From positions 74,187,410 to 74,251,409 of the forward strand of contig CM043960.1 in assembly GCA_014529385.2 (NCBI GenBank): DNA of 64,000 bases. The letters run 5' to 3'. Made by a program: the position numbers and the translations under genes. Of this stretch, positions 10,165-21,772 are shown in pieces. The stretch comes from Adiantum capillus-veneris. Its lineage: Eukaryota > Streptophyta > Polypodiopsida > Polypodiales > Pteridaceae. Under the pieces are notes generated by a model. It made no database searches, was not told where the DNA came from, and saw only the letters and a program-made list of their open reading frames with translations. Position 1 is the first letter of the stretch, and every line of letters starts with the position of its first letter.

Positions 10165-11272
10165 TCACATGCTAATGCTAGCCGGTAGGGTCCCCTTGAA
10201 ATAAGAGGTTGGATGTTGTGGTTGTGGAGCATAGGGAGGGGTAGGAGCTACACGAGTATGAGGACCCATTGGTGTATATGATTGGTACACACTTGTAGGT
10301 ATTGTTGTAGGCATTGAGCTACCATTTAGCGATGCTTTACTAATAAAAGAGGTCCATGGCATATTTCTTGGCATGGCCATCACTGGGGTAGGCATGGTAG
10401 CCGTGGTGTCATCAAGGGAAAGATGAGCTAGACTTGAAAAGGTAAAGCTATCACTTGTGGGCTTAGATTGCAATGAGATCCCTGGTGAAACAACATATGG
10501 AGGATCCATCGGACTTACCGAGGGAGTCTCCATTTGCAATAATGTTGGTTGTTTAGCCTTCTCTGTATCCAAGACTCTCATGAGACCCGTTGAAGGGACG
10601 TGGATCCCCTTGTTCTGTCTCTCTAGCTCAATTACCCCATGGATGACCTCACAAACTCTTTGTTGTTGACCCTCTACACTAGTAGCACCCGTTGTGGATT
10701 GTAGGACATCAAACCAACCCATGTGATAAGTGTGACCTATGTATAAGTCGGTTAAAGTCTATGTTTGTAGTTCACACTCCCAATTTTTTTTTAGGAATGA
10801 TCCATCTAGGATTGAGGTGCTAGGGGTGTCCTTTAAACTAGATACAATGTGGTTCTCTATGGGTTAACCCTTAGTGCTCACTAATTTAGGAGAATTCGAT
10901 TGGTAGCCGCAATGATATACATCTCAACCTCTTGCAGTTCGGCAAGGCTTCTACCATCAGGTAATATAACCTCCGAGGGGAATAGCTCTGAAGAGTCAAG
11001 AGGTGCAGAGAATGGAATATTCACGTGCACACTCTCATGAGCATGGTGTCTATGTTGTTCATGAAAGGTGATTTTACTTCCCCACCACCCTCATTTATAT
11101 CATTAGCTCCATGTTCAGAGTGAGTGTCTCTACTAAAGGTTTCCTTCAAGCGTCTAAGCAAGCTTGGACCAGACCGTGGACCCATGGCATGCATGTCTTG
11201 GCTTGAGCTATCAAGATTAGGCATCAGGTAATCCTTCATGACATTGTAGTCAGAGAAAGAGTCACTAGACAC
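10165..11272 (-). other. Element G leader region with unrecognised open frames
   Basis: Two open stretches (10722-10165 and 11272-11021) lie upstream of gag on the same strand. The first encodes a Pro/Thr/Ser-rich product with no domain I recognise, ending near YAPQPQHPTSYFKG. They may be extended gag N-terminus or leader frames of the element. No host function is suggested. Confidence 0.35.
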
Positions 11273-12299
11273 AATATGTGGGTCCTGTGTGGTACTACCC
11301 TGGGTTCCCGTTCAGGGCCTAGAGCCTAAGGTAGAGGAATAATGAGTGCCCGCATAAATGGAGACATTCTCGATGTGCTTGTCCTCTAGCACACGACCAG
11401 AGCGTAGGTGCATGTGACCTCAACACTCTAGAAGTGTTGGTGAGTGCCTGTAAAGGCTGCTCACCTATATGGTGTGTGATAGCTCAAAACGAGCATCTTG
11501 GCTAGGGGGACGTGCCGTGCTTTACAGTTCCTGATTCGGTTACGTACAACCCTCAAAATCCTAAAACTAGTCTTATCCTAAGTGGGGAGAGGGCTAGAAT
11601 TAGTAAGTCCAAAGGGTGAGTATGAAGCGGATGGTGGAAGACTTGAGGAACTTGTCTCACATTCCCTCCCTTCACTTGAGGTCCTAGTTTTTATATATAA
11701 AGTAGTGTGAGTAGTATATCCTGAGGACTGAGGCTTGGGCTTGGGAAAAGATCCCGATCCCTTCCTCTTAGAATAATATTTTCTAAATTTATTTTCCAAA
11801 TTTCTTTTTGGTCTCAATATTATCGAGCACTTCTTAAAAATTTTGAAAATTTAATTTTTTTTACGTTTTTTCAAAAATAGTTTTTCTTGAGGATAATGTG
11901 GCCGCATGGACGTCGACCTCCGACGCGCACACAGCAACTCCTAGGATATTTGTCTAACCTCTTTACAGCTAATTAACAACTAATTAACTGTCTAGCACAC
12001 AGAATTGCACACTCACACACAGTCAACTCTACTGCTCATTGTCTACTCTACTTTTCACTGTATACACTCACGAACAACCCTACTAACACCTGCACAATAC
12101 AAATCTTGCAAAACTAAGGAAAACAAGTACAATGCAACACTAACAGAGATGACAACCACTAACAGAATCTCACAAAAACCTGCTAATCTACCCTTTATAG
12201 TCACTTAACAGCTCTCAAAGAACACAACAAAAAGTAGAAAAACAGATGGAAGAAAGGCTTCCAGAGGTAGCATTGAGTGCTCCTCAAGCTTAATACAAG
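11273..12299. other. Non-coding stretch of element G or an adjoining element
   Basis: I see no convincing gene. The sequence is AT-rich around 11830-11880. It has a minus-strand open stretch at 11817-11578 with low-complexity Ser/Pro content, and then a region rich in short CA- and AC-containing words (11990-12110). It probably belongs to the leader of element G or to a different degraded element joined to it. Confidence 0.4.
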
Positions 12300-12599
12300 G
12301 CTGTCCTCGCCAATGACGCAAAAAATGTACGTTTTGTCATACGTGTCGAAGGCTTGGAACTTGCCTCTATGCACCGTGTGCGAGCCTCGAAAGTCTGCAA
12401 ACACACAACTAGAAGAGCCTAGAAAGCTCAAAGGGGCAGGGGTGTGTCACTCACCGCTCAATGCTTCTGTCGTGAAGGATCCTGTGCTGCGAAGAAGAAG
12501 GAGCCGCCGTCAATGCCACGCTCAACCGCCTTGCCACCGTCGATGTTTCCACAATGCTTGATCTCTCTCTCTCTCTCTCTTTCTCTCTCTCCCTCTCTC

Positions 12600-12661
<62 letters not shown>

Positions 12662-12830
12662 CTGTGAGCATATGAAGCAGAAGGAGATAGAGATGGATCA
12701 AGATCACTTCTTAGCTTACACCTCCCAAAATAAGGAGTTTAGGTCAAAATAGATCTTTTATAAGAGTTAAACCCTTTCGCACATGGGCGCCCACAGTGGC
12801 CGATCAAGGTAAAAATAGTATCAAATGAGA
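12300..12830 (-). other. Candidate primer-site/LTR junction and LTR-like sequence
   Basis: At 12313/12314 the plus strand reads CCTCGCCAA/TGACGC. On the minus strand this is an LTR end (GCGTCA) followed by TTGGCGAGGAC, which resembles a primer-binding site just inside a 5' LTR. A minus-strand TATA-like word (TTATAAAAGATC) lies near 12757. After its first five bases the sequence does not match the left LTR of element G, so it may belong to another element. Confidence 0.35.
12562..12661. repeat. (CT)n then (CA)n compound microsatellite
   Basis: About 75 bp of CT with a few interruptions pass into about 22 bp of CA. Open frames reading SLSLSL, HTHTHT or RERERE here are artefacts of the repeat. 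Confidence 0.95.
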
Positions 12831-12944
12831 TATGTGGTGCACCTCTCATCGGCGATCACCTACACACTTATTGGACCAACAATCCCAGTCTCTGACTCAA
12901 AAAAATGTAATATCCGTGGATGTTAATTGGGCCGACATCTATTT

Positions 12945-13340
12945 GCTAAGGTCAGTACCAAGTTATGGGGAGTGTTGTTGGACAATCACCAAGCCTCCTA
13001 TTTGCCCATTGTTCACTTCACTCTATGACTTGTAACCACATCACCACAAGGGTATCCATTGTCGTTTATCATGCCCCAAGCTTTTTACTCTCACTTGTAA
13101 TGGCTTTAACACCAAGGTCAACACCCAGTGATATGGGGTGTTGGACAATCACCAAGCCTCCTATTGGCCCAATTATGACTCCACTATCTGACTGTTAAGG
13201 GTCTCCGTTGTTGGTTAACATGCCAAGGTCAACACCAAGCGATCGGGAGTGTTGGGAAGTCACCAAGCCTCCTATTCGCCCAGTATTGACTCCACTATCT
13301 GACTGTTAAAGGTCTCTATTGTCGGTTAACATCTACTCAT
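12945..13340. repeat. Degenerate tandem repeat, three units
   Basis: The block ACAATCACCAAGCCTCCTAT or close variants recurs near 12983, 13146 and 13258 (AAGCCTCCTAT at 12991, 13154 and 13265). Each is preceded by AAGGTCA(A/G)(C/T)ACC and followed by CCACTATCTGACTG-like sequence. Spacings are about 163 and 111 bp, so the first unit carries extra sequence. The array lies where a 5' LTR of copia element E would be expected, and I find no LTR copy there. Confidence 0.7.
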
Positions 13341-13509
13341 AATTTCCATTTGGCCTCCATTTCCACTACGTGCAGTACTGCATATGCAATTTTGTTCTTT
13401 TGTGTAGAATTTTTGTTAGTGCTATTTTTTCTACATAACAGGTCCCTTACACTTTTCTTTGGGTTGTGCTATATATCACGACTTTGTTTCCCCCTTTTTT
13501 GGGCAGTTT

Positions 13510-14475
13510 TCCCAATAGTGCAGCCACTTGCCATTGCTGACAACAACACAGATGTGCTCAAGATGTTTGCTACTCAGGATAAACTAGATAGGGGCAATTA
13601 CCCAATGTAGGCTTACATGATGGATCATGTTCTTGTGTCAAAGGGCGTTTGGAATATTGTGTAGGGCAGTGATGTATGTCGTGATTTTGTGGATACATGT
13701 GCAGTTGAGGATGTTTCAAGTTTTGGCGGCAGGGTTTCTTTTGCTAGAGCCATTTTGCCAACGACCAAGCAGTCTTGTTGGGATGTTAGAGATGCACAAG
13801 ATCATTAATTAATTGCATCATCTATGAAGCACACTATTACTCCTCACATTTGTTCATTTAAATCTGCAAAGCAGGATTGTGATTTTCTATCTGGTCTTTA
13901 TGGAAGTCGTAATGAGGCTAAAATTGCATGAGGAAGATGACACACTGCCTAAAGAGCTGGAATCAAAGATTATGCATGAGGAAGATGACATAGACACTTT
14001 CCTTGTTGGTATCGAGGATAATAATGAGAGACTCATCTCTGCAGGCGAAGTCATTTCTGACAGTTTCCTTGTGCAGACTGTTCTTCATCCATTGCTAGAT
14101 TCTTACCAGACTTTTGCTAGTACTTGGAGACTTATGACCCAAGGAAATCCTAATGTTTTCAAGATTGATTCTTTATGCACATTGTTGTTTCAAGAATCAC
14201 TTTCAAGAAAGAATACGGCAAAATAGCATGCAATTGAACAAGCTTTTATTGATGCTCAAAGAAAAGTTGGTAACAACAATGTAGCCACTTCTCATGGTTG
14301 TTCAACAAGTGGCAAATCATTTGTTTCCAATGCTTCTGCTGACAACACCTCATCTGGGAATTCTCGTGAAAAAGGACAAAAGAAGATGCATTGCCATTAT
14401 TGTAAAGCTAATGGTCACCTAATCAAACAATGTTCTAAATTGAAGGCAAAAGAGGCCAAGAAGAAAGAGGCTAGT
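13510..14475 (+). pseudogene. Element E: gag part with CCHC knuckle (fossil)
   Basis: Recognisable gag words include NNTDVLKMFATQDKLD near the start and, at 13879-14226, SDSFLVQTVLHPLLDSY with the acidic stretch before it. A zinc knuckle, CHYCKANGHLIKQC, lies near 14390-14432 and is followed by a Lys-rich tail. The order and composition match copia gag. Broken in several places. Confidence 0.7.
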
Positions 14476-14591
14476 TCCACCACAAATGAAACTATTCTAG
14501 AATCTTTTGGGAAAGAAGATTGTGATGCTGATGTAGATGCAAAGTAGGGATTTAATGTAGAATGCACTTATGATCCTTTTTTCCATGACAC

Positions 14592-15640
14592 ATGTATGTC
14601 ATTGTTGTAGATTCACATGTGTCGTATGTTGATAGTGGTGCTACAAAGTACATTACCTCTCATTGTGATTTCTTTACCTCTCTCGAGGATGTCGCTCATG
14701 GGAATTCAGTCACTTGTGCCAACAATGCCTCTTCTCCGATTAAGGGAGTTGGAAATATTGTGATGACTGCTGCAAATGGCAGTTCTTTCACACTTGCTGA
14801 TGCACTTTATGTACCTGGGATAAAAAATAACCTTTTGTTTGCATCTGCACTTACTAGACTTGGTCTTGTTGTGAAATTTGTGGATGACAGATGTGCAATT
14901 CATGATCTTAGTTTTGGTGATGGAATTGTTGCATCATACATTTTGTGTCGTGGGTTGTATAAGATCACTTTGTATGACAAGTGTGGGTAGAATTTTGCAA
15001 ATGCCGCCTCTTGAAGCACCTGAGAAGAATATTTGTGAAGGTTTTGTTTTAGGTAAGATGTAGCGTTCAAAGTTTCCAAAGGATCGTTCAGTTAGCGATA
15101 CATGTAGATTGCAACTTGTACATAGTGATGTTTATGGGCCCATGCAAACTTTGTCCTTGGGCAATTGCCTTTACTTTGTGACTTTATTGATGATCACTCT
15201 AGGCATGCATGGGTGTATCCTCTGAAAGCTAAGTTTGAAGTGTTTATGTGCTTCAAGAAATTCTTGGCTATGGTTGAAAATGTGTTTAAATGTGCTATGG
15301 TTACTCTTCGTTCAAATCGAGGGGGGGACTATATGTCTCATGAGTTTAATGAATTTATGTCTAGTCGTGAGATTGTACAATGGCGTATACACCTCAACAA
15401 AACAATGTTTCTAAAAGGAAAAATAGTTCACTTATAGAGATGGCATGATGTATGGTCAAGAGTCAAGCTTGGCCACATTCGTTTTGGATTGAGGTCATCA
15501 TGTGTGCTACTTATGTACTCAACAGATGTCCTACAAAATCTTTGCAGCTTATGACTCCTTATGAACCATGGCATGATAAGAATCCATTGATTGATCGCAT
15601 GCACGTTTTTGGTTGTTTAGCTTATGATTTGGTGCCATAA
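14592..15640 (+). pseudogene. Element E: protease and integrase parts (fossil)
   Basis: 14592-14990 holds the copia aspartic protease (YVDSGATKYITSHCDFF) and pre-integrase sequence (ADALYVPGIKNNLLFAS, later CRGLYKITLYD). 15165-15437 holds the integrase core (FIDDHSRHAWVYPLKAK, RSNRGGDYMSHEF), and 15452-15640 holds CATYVLNRCPTKSL. Broken in several places. Confidence 0.75.
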
Positions 15641-16209
15641 ATGCAACACAAAGAATTGGATGATAAGGCTGATAAATGCATTTTTGTTGGGTACAGTATT
15701 AAGAGAAAAGGTTACAAGTTATACCATCTGCAAACGAAACGTATCTTGGTGTCATGAGATGTTGTGTTTTGGAAGATTCTGTTCAGTCCTTATTGTCATG
15801 TACTAGAGAGAGTAAAGTAAGCTCAAAGGACATTTATGACAGTTTAGTGCCTCTTTTCAGTAGTGGAAACTTAAATGTAAATTCCAGCGAGGAAAATGTA
15901 CAGCCTGTGTGTTATAGATCAGCCTATTTTTGATGTAGATTACACGATGTACTTGATGTGGAAAGGGCAGAGAACGAGCAGGCTAGAGGTATGTCAAAAT
16001 GGTCGGTGCATACTTTGCGTGGCAGTAAATTGGGCGCACCTCTGTCTAGTCGTACTCATTCAAGTTCTTGCCATGCATCTTATGCATCAGATTTTTATGC
16101 TTTGGTTGTTTCCAATTTATGTGATATGGAGGAACCTTTGTCTTTTGATGAAGCACAAAAACCAAAAATTGAATTGTTGCCATGCAATCAAAATATGATG
16201 CACTTATAG

Positions 16210-17610
16210 AAAATTTCATATGGACTTGACGTGATTTTCCTCCTATCAAAAAGGACATTGGTAGAAAGTGGGTTTAGAAGTTGAAGCGTAAGCTGGATGG
16301 TGAGATTGATTGCTATAAGGCTCAACTTGTTGCAAAAGGTTATACACATTAGAAAGGCATAGATTATAAAGAGATTTTTGCTCCCACTTGTTGTATGATT
16401 ACTGTGCATTTTGTATGTGCATTGGTAGTTCATTTTGGATGGGATGTACATCAATCATACATTATTACTAATTTCTTGAATGGTGACATATTTGACGAAG
16501 TTTACATAACGTAGTCTCACGGTTTTGTCAAGAAAGGACAGGAAAATTAAGTGTGAAAATGTAAGAAACCTTTGTATGGGTTGAAGCAGTCTCCTCATGC
16601 TTGGTATGAGAAATCTGAAAATCATTTGGTTAAGTAGGCTTTCGTAACAGTCCAACAGAAAGCACTTTGTATGTAAAGCGTGAGCGTGATGTACTTCTCC
16701 TCATTGTCTCTTTGTTGATGATTTGTTAATAGCCCGAATGAGAAACTTCCAAGATGAAAGATTTGGGGTTGTTGCATCATTACTTGGCATACAATTTAAG
16801 TAGTGTGATTATGCTATTGCCTTGTGTTAGCAAGCTACATAGAGACATTACTATGTAAGTTTGGACTTGAGGACTGCAAGCCTATTGCTACTCCCATGGA
16901 AACAGGTTTGTCTTCATGATGCTGGTGATCTTGATGATGTCACTCTTTACCAAATTGATGCCAGATGCCTTAATATGTATGCAATACCAGGCTAGATATC
17001 CAGTTTACAATTTCACAGGTCAATAGATATATGCATAGTCCAGGGTCTAAGCATTGGTAGGGCATCAAGAGGATCTTTTTCTACTTGAGTGGAACTTTAC
17101 ATCTTGGATTATTTTATCCCAAGGGGGGATGATTGCTGCCAGATTTACATCTTTTTTTCGACTCAGATCAGGCTAGTTTTCATGACACACGAGTGTCCAC
17201 GAGTGTTTTTTGTTTCATACTTAGCAGTTCATGCATATCATGGTTGAACAAGAAGAAACCTATTGTAGCCACATCTAGCTATGAGGCTAAGTATAGGGAA
17301 ATCTTCACAATAGCTATGGTTGAGTGTGTGTGGCTCAGATGCCTTATGGCTGATTTGGGTGTTAGACATGACATTGCCAACATCATCTACATTGACAGTT
17401 AGAGCGCACAGGCAATTGCAAGGAACCTAGTTTTTCATGCTCGCATAAAGCACATTGAGATACATTATCACTATGTCAAGGAGAGACTCTCAACAAGAGA
17501 GATTAGCTTGGCTTATGTGCCAACACAAGACGATTTTGCAGATATTTTCACAAAGCCATTGTCTCATGAGAAGTTCAAAGCTTTGGTCTTACTCCCCTTT
17601 GTGGATTAAT
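16210..17610 (+). pseudogene. Element E: reverse transcriptase and RNase H parts (fossil)
   Basis: Degraded reverse transcriptase sequence runs from about 16230 to 16950. RNase H is clearer at 17133-17600, with KKPIVATSSYEAKYREIF, VWLRCLMADLGV and AYVPTQDDFADIFTKPL, all standard for copia. The same RNase H words occur on the minus strand at 63696-63971 in element F. Confidence 0.7.
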
Positions 17611-17686
17611 CATGTCCTTGGGGCATGGCACCTCCCTAAACACTATGTGCTAGCTCTTGTTCACCGCATCACTCCCAGGGGGGATT

Positions 17687-17919
17687 TGTTACCATACATA
17701 TGTGGTGATTGTGAACACACTTAGGACCATCCGGGGGGGGGTGCACATTTTTTCCCTCACTAGGAGGTTTTTCCCCTTGTATATTGTATATACGCCCATC
17801 ATTCCATGGCTATGTTATCTTTCAGTGTGCACTAAGAAATACATACTCTGTATTGTGTGTCTTGAGCTTCTTCATCTTCTCCAAGTTTTGTGTGTTTCCT
17901 TGCAACCCTATTTCCAACA
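17687..17919 (+). repeat. 3' LTR of copia element E
   Basis: It begins TGTTACCATA just after the purine run CAGGGGGGATT and ends TTCCAACA, giving a 233-bp LTR with TG...CA ends. The sequence and both ends match the minus-strand LTR at 63394-63620. It ends only 42 bp before the left LTR of element C. Confidence 0.8.
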
Positions 17920-17961
17920 TACATTTATAACATATGTTACTCAACCAAAGTCCAAAGCCAG

Positions 17962-18186
17962 TATTAGCGGGTCGCCACGATGGACGTCTCAAGCCTAGCT
18001 CTTTTGTACTAACATAATGTCAATATGCAAAGAAGCAACTCGAGATGGGTCACAGAGACTTAATGAGAGTGTCAATCACACCAAAGTGAACTAAGAGGGC
18101 TACTCATTCTATTACAAAAGAAAATTAACCACTTCCTAGTCACACAATCAGTATGCGTCCAATCTCACCGCTCTAGGTCATCACGT
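17962..18186 (-). repeat. 3' LTR of element C, left segment
   Basis: This segment matches 57520-57737 of the other LTR. It starts TATTAGCG where the other copy has TGTTAGCG, and it stops at the insertion point of element A. The LTR continues at 34573-35219 on the far side of A. Confidence 0.85.
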
Positions 18187-19331
18187 TGTTAGGAGTTTTT
18201 TGGAAGAAGTGATTAAACATATGTATATACACATGCATGGTGCATCAAATAAAGGATTGCCCATTTTCCATACCCTGGTGGTTACGTGGGGCCCACATGT
18301 GTACAGGTAGGACAACATGTACATAGTGCATCGATTTTCACTATCACCGGTACTAGTGTTTTTTTTCTATAATAATGATTACTTGGTAGCACGTAAAACT
18401 TCTCAAGGAAGCTATCCGCGGGCCGACGACATGAGGTAATCAGGTGCGTCAGATGGCATCTAGTGGCATCAGGAGGTCAAATGGGGTCAATACTTACACA
18501 CGTGGATGAGTAGGGACACAACGTGGGTGTTTTCTTGTGATAATTATGCAGAAAGGTCATCATGAGGACCATCTTTTGGGTCCACTTCACGTGGTGGTGG
18601 GATGCATTATTGGAAAAAGTTGAGTGCCAGGTGTGCGGATGGATGTAGCAGGGTGACAACTATGCACTACGAGGCCAATTGTTAGCCTGTTCGGGGTCTG
18701 TTTGAGGTCAACTAAAAAGCCAAAGGTGCCCAACTAATAAAGCTAAGTGTGGGAACAAAAAAATATGAGAGAAAACCAGAAAAAACGTGGAGAGAAGAGG
18801 AGGAACATCCGCAACTGTGTTTTTGCTATTTTTGGAGCCTGTTTTGGTCGTAAACTGCTCATCTGAGGTTGGATTTGAGCACTTTGACATTGTAGACTAG
18901 GGTTTTGGGACGTTCCAGACGCTATGGTGCTGTCCATTTTGCCAAATTACTCACTATTTTTTTGCTATTTTGGATGTGTAAGTCTCTCCTATGAGCGAAT
19001 CTTCTACTCCATTTTGTGATTGTATCTGGTATATTGTACCCATATTGTGAGAGCTATTTTCCTCATTTGTGTTGGCCCAAGCTCACTTGTATCTAAACAT
19101 AAAAATTATCCTCTTTTGAGCTGAGTTTTTTTGGAGTGTGTGTATGTGTGTCTCTCTGTGTGGAGTAGGTAAATGGGTAGACTCTCTCCTCTCACTCCAT
19201 AGGTGTGTTCCCTGTCTCGGCCAGGTGGGTTGTGTAAGCCGAGTGGTGCCCCATAGTGTGTGTGTGTGTATCATCCCAAGAGTGTGTGTCGGGTCATTAT
19301 AGAGGCGTTATGTGTGTTTCCATCCCACGCA
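18187..19331 (+). repeat. 5' LTR of element A
   Basis: Starts TGTTAGGAGTTTTTTGGAAG and ends just before CATTCTTTTGGTGCCCCC. It matches 33416-34572 along its length, including the GTGTGT-rich stretch and the CGGGTCATTATAGAGGCGTT block near its end. No convincing gene lies within it. Confidence 0.85.
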
Positions 19332-20280
19332 CATTCTTTTGGTGCCCCCATAGAGGATCTTCTTCGAGTACCTTCTGCTTCGAGATTCAAGCTTTGAGAT
19401 TTGGGATTATAGGTTACAAGTTAGAGGTTACAGAGACATGTACAGGTACACGTGATTCACATAGGTACAGGTAGCTGGAGTAGAGTGGTACACTGGCAAG
19501 CGGGAGTCACTTGCAGTTGCCGTGGGTATGCATCATTTGGCGCTTGTTTGAGCGCATTGTCTGTTGGTATTGTACGTTAATTGTGGAAACTGCCATTGTA
19601 CGCCTTTGTGGAGCCATACTTGGTTTTATTTGGTAGTCCCAGCCATTTTTGAGACTTGACTATACGAGATTTGCATAAGCCTTCGTGAGAGGGTCAATAG
19701 CGTGAGGTTTTATTGAGCTGGGGGATTCTCAAATGTGAGATCCTTTCGGTGATACAGGTATCTAGAGCACCCTTTTTGTGACCGCGCCATAGGCTATGTA
19801 CTAGTGATTCCTACTTGATGCTCGGGTTCTATTGTTAGCAGTTTATGCATACATATACAATCTATATTTTGGGTTCTTACTGCTCTACTTCTGGGGAAAC
19901 TCTGCCAAAATTTTTCCAAGTTGTGATGGCTGGTTTTTTGATCTTTTGAGCCATTTTTGCTATTATGCTACCGAAATTCTGGCAAAATCAGAGGATAAGT
20001 CAGGTGTGCCTTCTTGGGAGCTGCATGGTTGACTTTAATGGATGATCAAAATGGACCTCAATTCACTCCTTTTCATTTAACTCAAAGAATCCAGATAAAT
20101 GTTGATGTGTCCAGGAAGATTTTTTTCCAGCAGCACATAGTCTTTATGTTCAGGCCAATGAAGATTAAGAGAGTTACTGGAATGTCCTTTGCCTGTTGTA
20201 ATTCTCATGATTAACTATGAAAACTCATTTGATGTGCATGTGTTTGTCCTTATCTAAAGTTGAGCTCCATTGAAGTTTCT
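19332..20280 (+). other. Element A: primer site and leader
   Basis: The primer-binding site TGGTGCCCCCATAGAGGATC lies at about 19340-19359, four to ten bases inside the LTR end. The following 900 bp shows no recognisable domain. The primer site is nearly the same as those of elements B and D. Confidence 0.6.
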
Positions 20281-20339
20281 GGGAATTGGGTCAGTAAAAA
20301 GTTTGGGTTCTTGCACGTGTGTTCGAAGGGGTTCTCAAA

Positions 20340-21702
20340 GCATTGAAACTTGGGTAGCTATGGCTTTCTCTTATCCGGAATTTCATGGAAGAAGTGATGA
20401 AGATGTGGAAGACTTTTTGGAAAATATGGAGGTTTCCTACATTAGCAACCCGATCCATGACCCGGTGTAGATGTTACATCTTCTCAAAATTTGTTTGAAG
20501 ATGATGCACGAGTTTGGTCCAAAGCATTTGAAGAGGAGTTGCGTGTGGTAGATCCACCTATAAGATTGAGTTGGGACAATCTAAGGCATGGATTGGAAGT
20601 GGAGTTTGTGAAGATAGAAGATCCTGACAAAGTGTGGCAAGAAGTATTAGGTTTGGTGCAGAAGGAAGGTGAGCCAGTAGATGCGTACATACGTAAGTTT
20701 TCATTGTCATGGGAGTGGATGTGCAGGGCCTTAGCATCACAGGTACCCCCACCTGACATAATGAAGAAGGACAGGTTCTTGGCTGGTCTTTGGGAGAATA
20801 TACGTTGGAGAGTGGAGCTAAAGAAGCCTAGGACATATGAAGATGCACTAGAGGTAGCAAGAAACAAAGAGTGGAAGCTCAGCAAAATGAGCCAATTAGG
20901 GGTGGAGTCTTTTCCCATGAGGTCTGAGTTTCAGCCTATGGATTCTTTACAAGGTCGCTTGCCAAGGGTTCATCATGAACCAGTGGTTTCTGTTACTCCT
21001 CAGGTTATGCCAGCAGTGGTCACTACAACAGTGCAAGATGATGGGCTAAGGTAAGACATGAGGCAAGTGGTAGATTTAATGAATAATCTCAGCCTAAACA
21101 TGCTTGGTCAAGTGGAAAATAATCGAGGTCGAGGGAGGTTTTCAAATCAGCTAGGAGGTGAAGAAAGACCTAGCAATGGTGTTGGACAATGCAATGGTAG
21201 GTTCTGGAGGCAGACGCCCACATGTTATAATTGTGGAGAGTTGGGACACATCAGCCCGCAATGTGATAAGCCACCAAGGATGGGGGGAGACATGTATCCA
21301 TTGCCAAGACAGGTGCTAACTAGGTCAAATGATTATGGCATCGAAATCAAGGGAGAAGAAGGAACCAGTGGATTAACCCAGGAGGAAAAGGGAAAGACAA
21401 AAGTGATAAGTGTAGTCACCTTGGAGAAGGCATCAAAGCTAGAGGATACATTAGTGATGCCTATTGGGAAGAGGATCACAGAGGAAAAGGAAGGAAGAAG
21501 TGCCCCAAGTCCTAGTAAGAAGAAGGGAAAGAGCCATGAAGGCGAGGATGTCAAGGCCAAGAGGAAAAGAAGGGCTCGTCGCAAGTTTCATGTTTTAGAT
21601 TTTCCACTAGGGGATGGGCAATTAATCTATGACTTGAAGGAGGATCTGAAAAAGCAGGAAGGCAGATGTTACGTTTGGTCAACTTATAGAGATGGTGCCT
21701 AA
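20340..21702 (+). pseudogene. Element A: gag part with CCHC knuckle (fossil)
   Basis: Gag words include FSYPEFHGRSDEDVEDFLENM near 20370-20430 and, at 20491-21054, VWSKAFEEELR, PVDAYIRKFSLSWEWM and DRFLAGLWENIRWRVEL. A clean zinc knuckle, CYNCGELGHISPQC, lies near 21224-21265. A Lys/Glu/Arg-rich stretch leads towards protease. Broken in a few places. Confidence 0.8.
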
Positions 21703-21772
21703 GCTAAAGCGATAGTGGAAGAGGCTGGTTAATCCAATAAAGAAAGAGACAGAGAGAGGTTCAGTAAAGGTA

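Larger units (their letters stand above)
1937..12313 (-). mobile_element. Ty3/gypsy element G (fossil), minus strand
   Basis: This is an old minus-strand gypsy element. The parts seen, from its 5' side (high coordinates), are leader reading frames, gag with zinc-knuckle-like segments, an aspartic protease, RNase H, integrase, a purine tract and a 3' LTR. The left boundary is set by resemblance of 1937-2060 to the first bases of the LTR of element B (TGACG start and a GGGCACCACCTAG block) and by the LTR/internal junction at 5406/5407. The right boundary is uncertain: a possible primer-site/LTR junction lies at 12313/12314, but the sequence beyond it does not match the left LTR. The element is broken in many places (roughly ten) and its pol set is incomplete. 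Its family is the same broad gypsy group as B. Confidence 0.7.
13350..17919 (+). mobile_element. Ty1/copia element E (fossil), plus strand
   Basis: Parts in copia order are gag, a CCHC knuckle, aspartic protease, integrase, reverse transcriptase remnants, RNase H, a polypurine tract (CAGGGGGGATT) and a 3' LTR at 17687-17919. No matching 5' LTR is seen. The element is old, with well over ten breaks. Its 3' LTR resembles that of copia F at the right end of the window, so E and F belong to one family. Confidence 0.8.

Noticed and set aside
12451-12707. Open frames encoding long Arg-Glu, Ser-Leu or His-Thr runs
   Set aside because: They are translations of the (CT)n(CA)n microsatellite. The same holds at 58297-58485 and 34303-34688.
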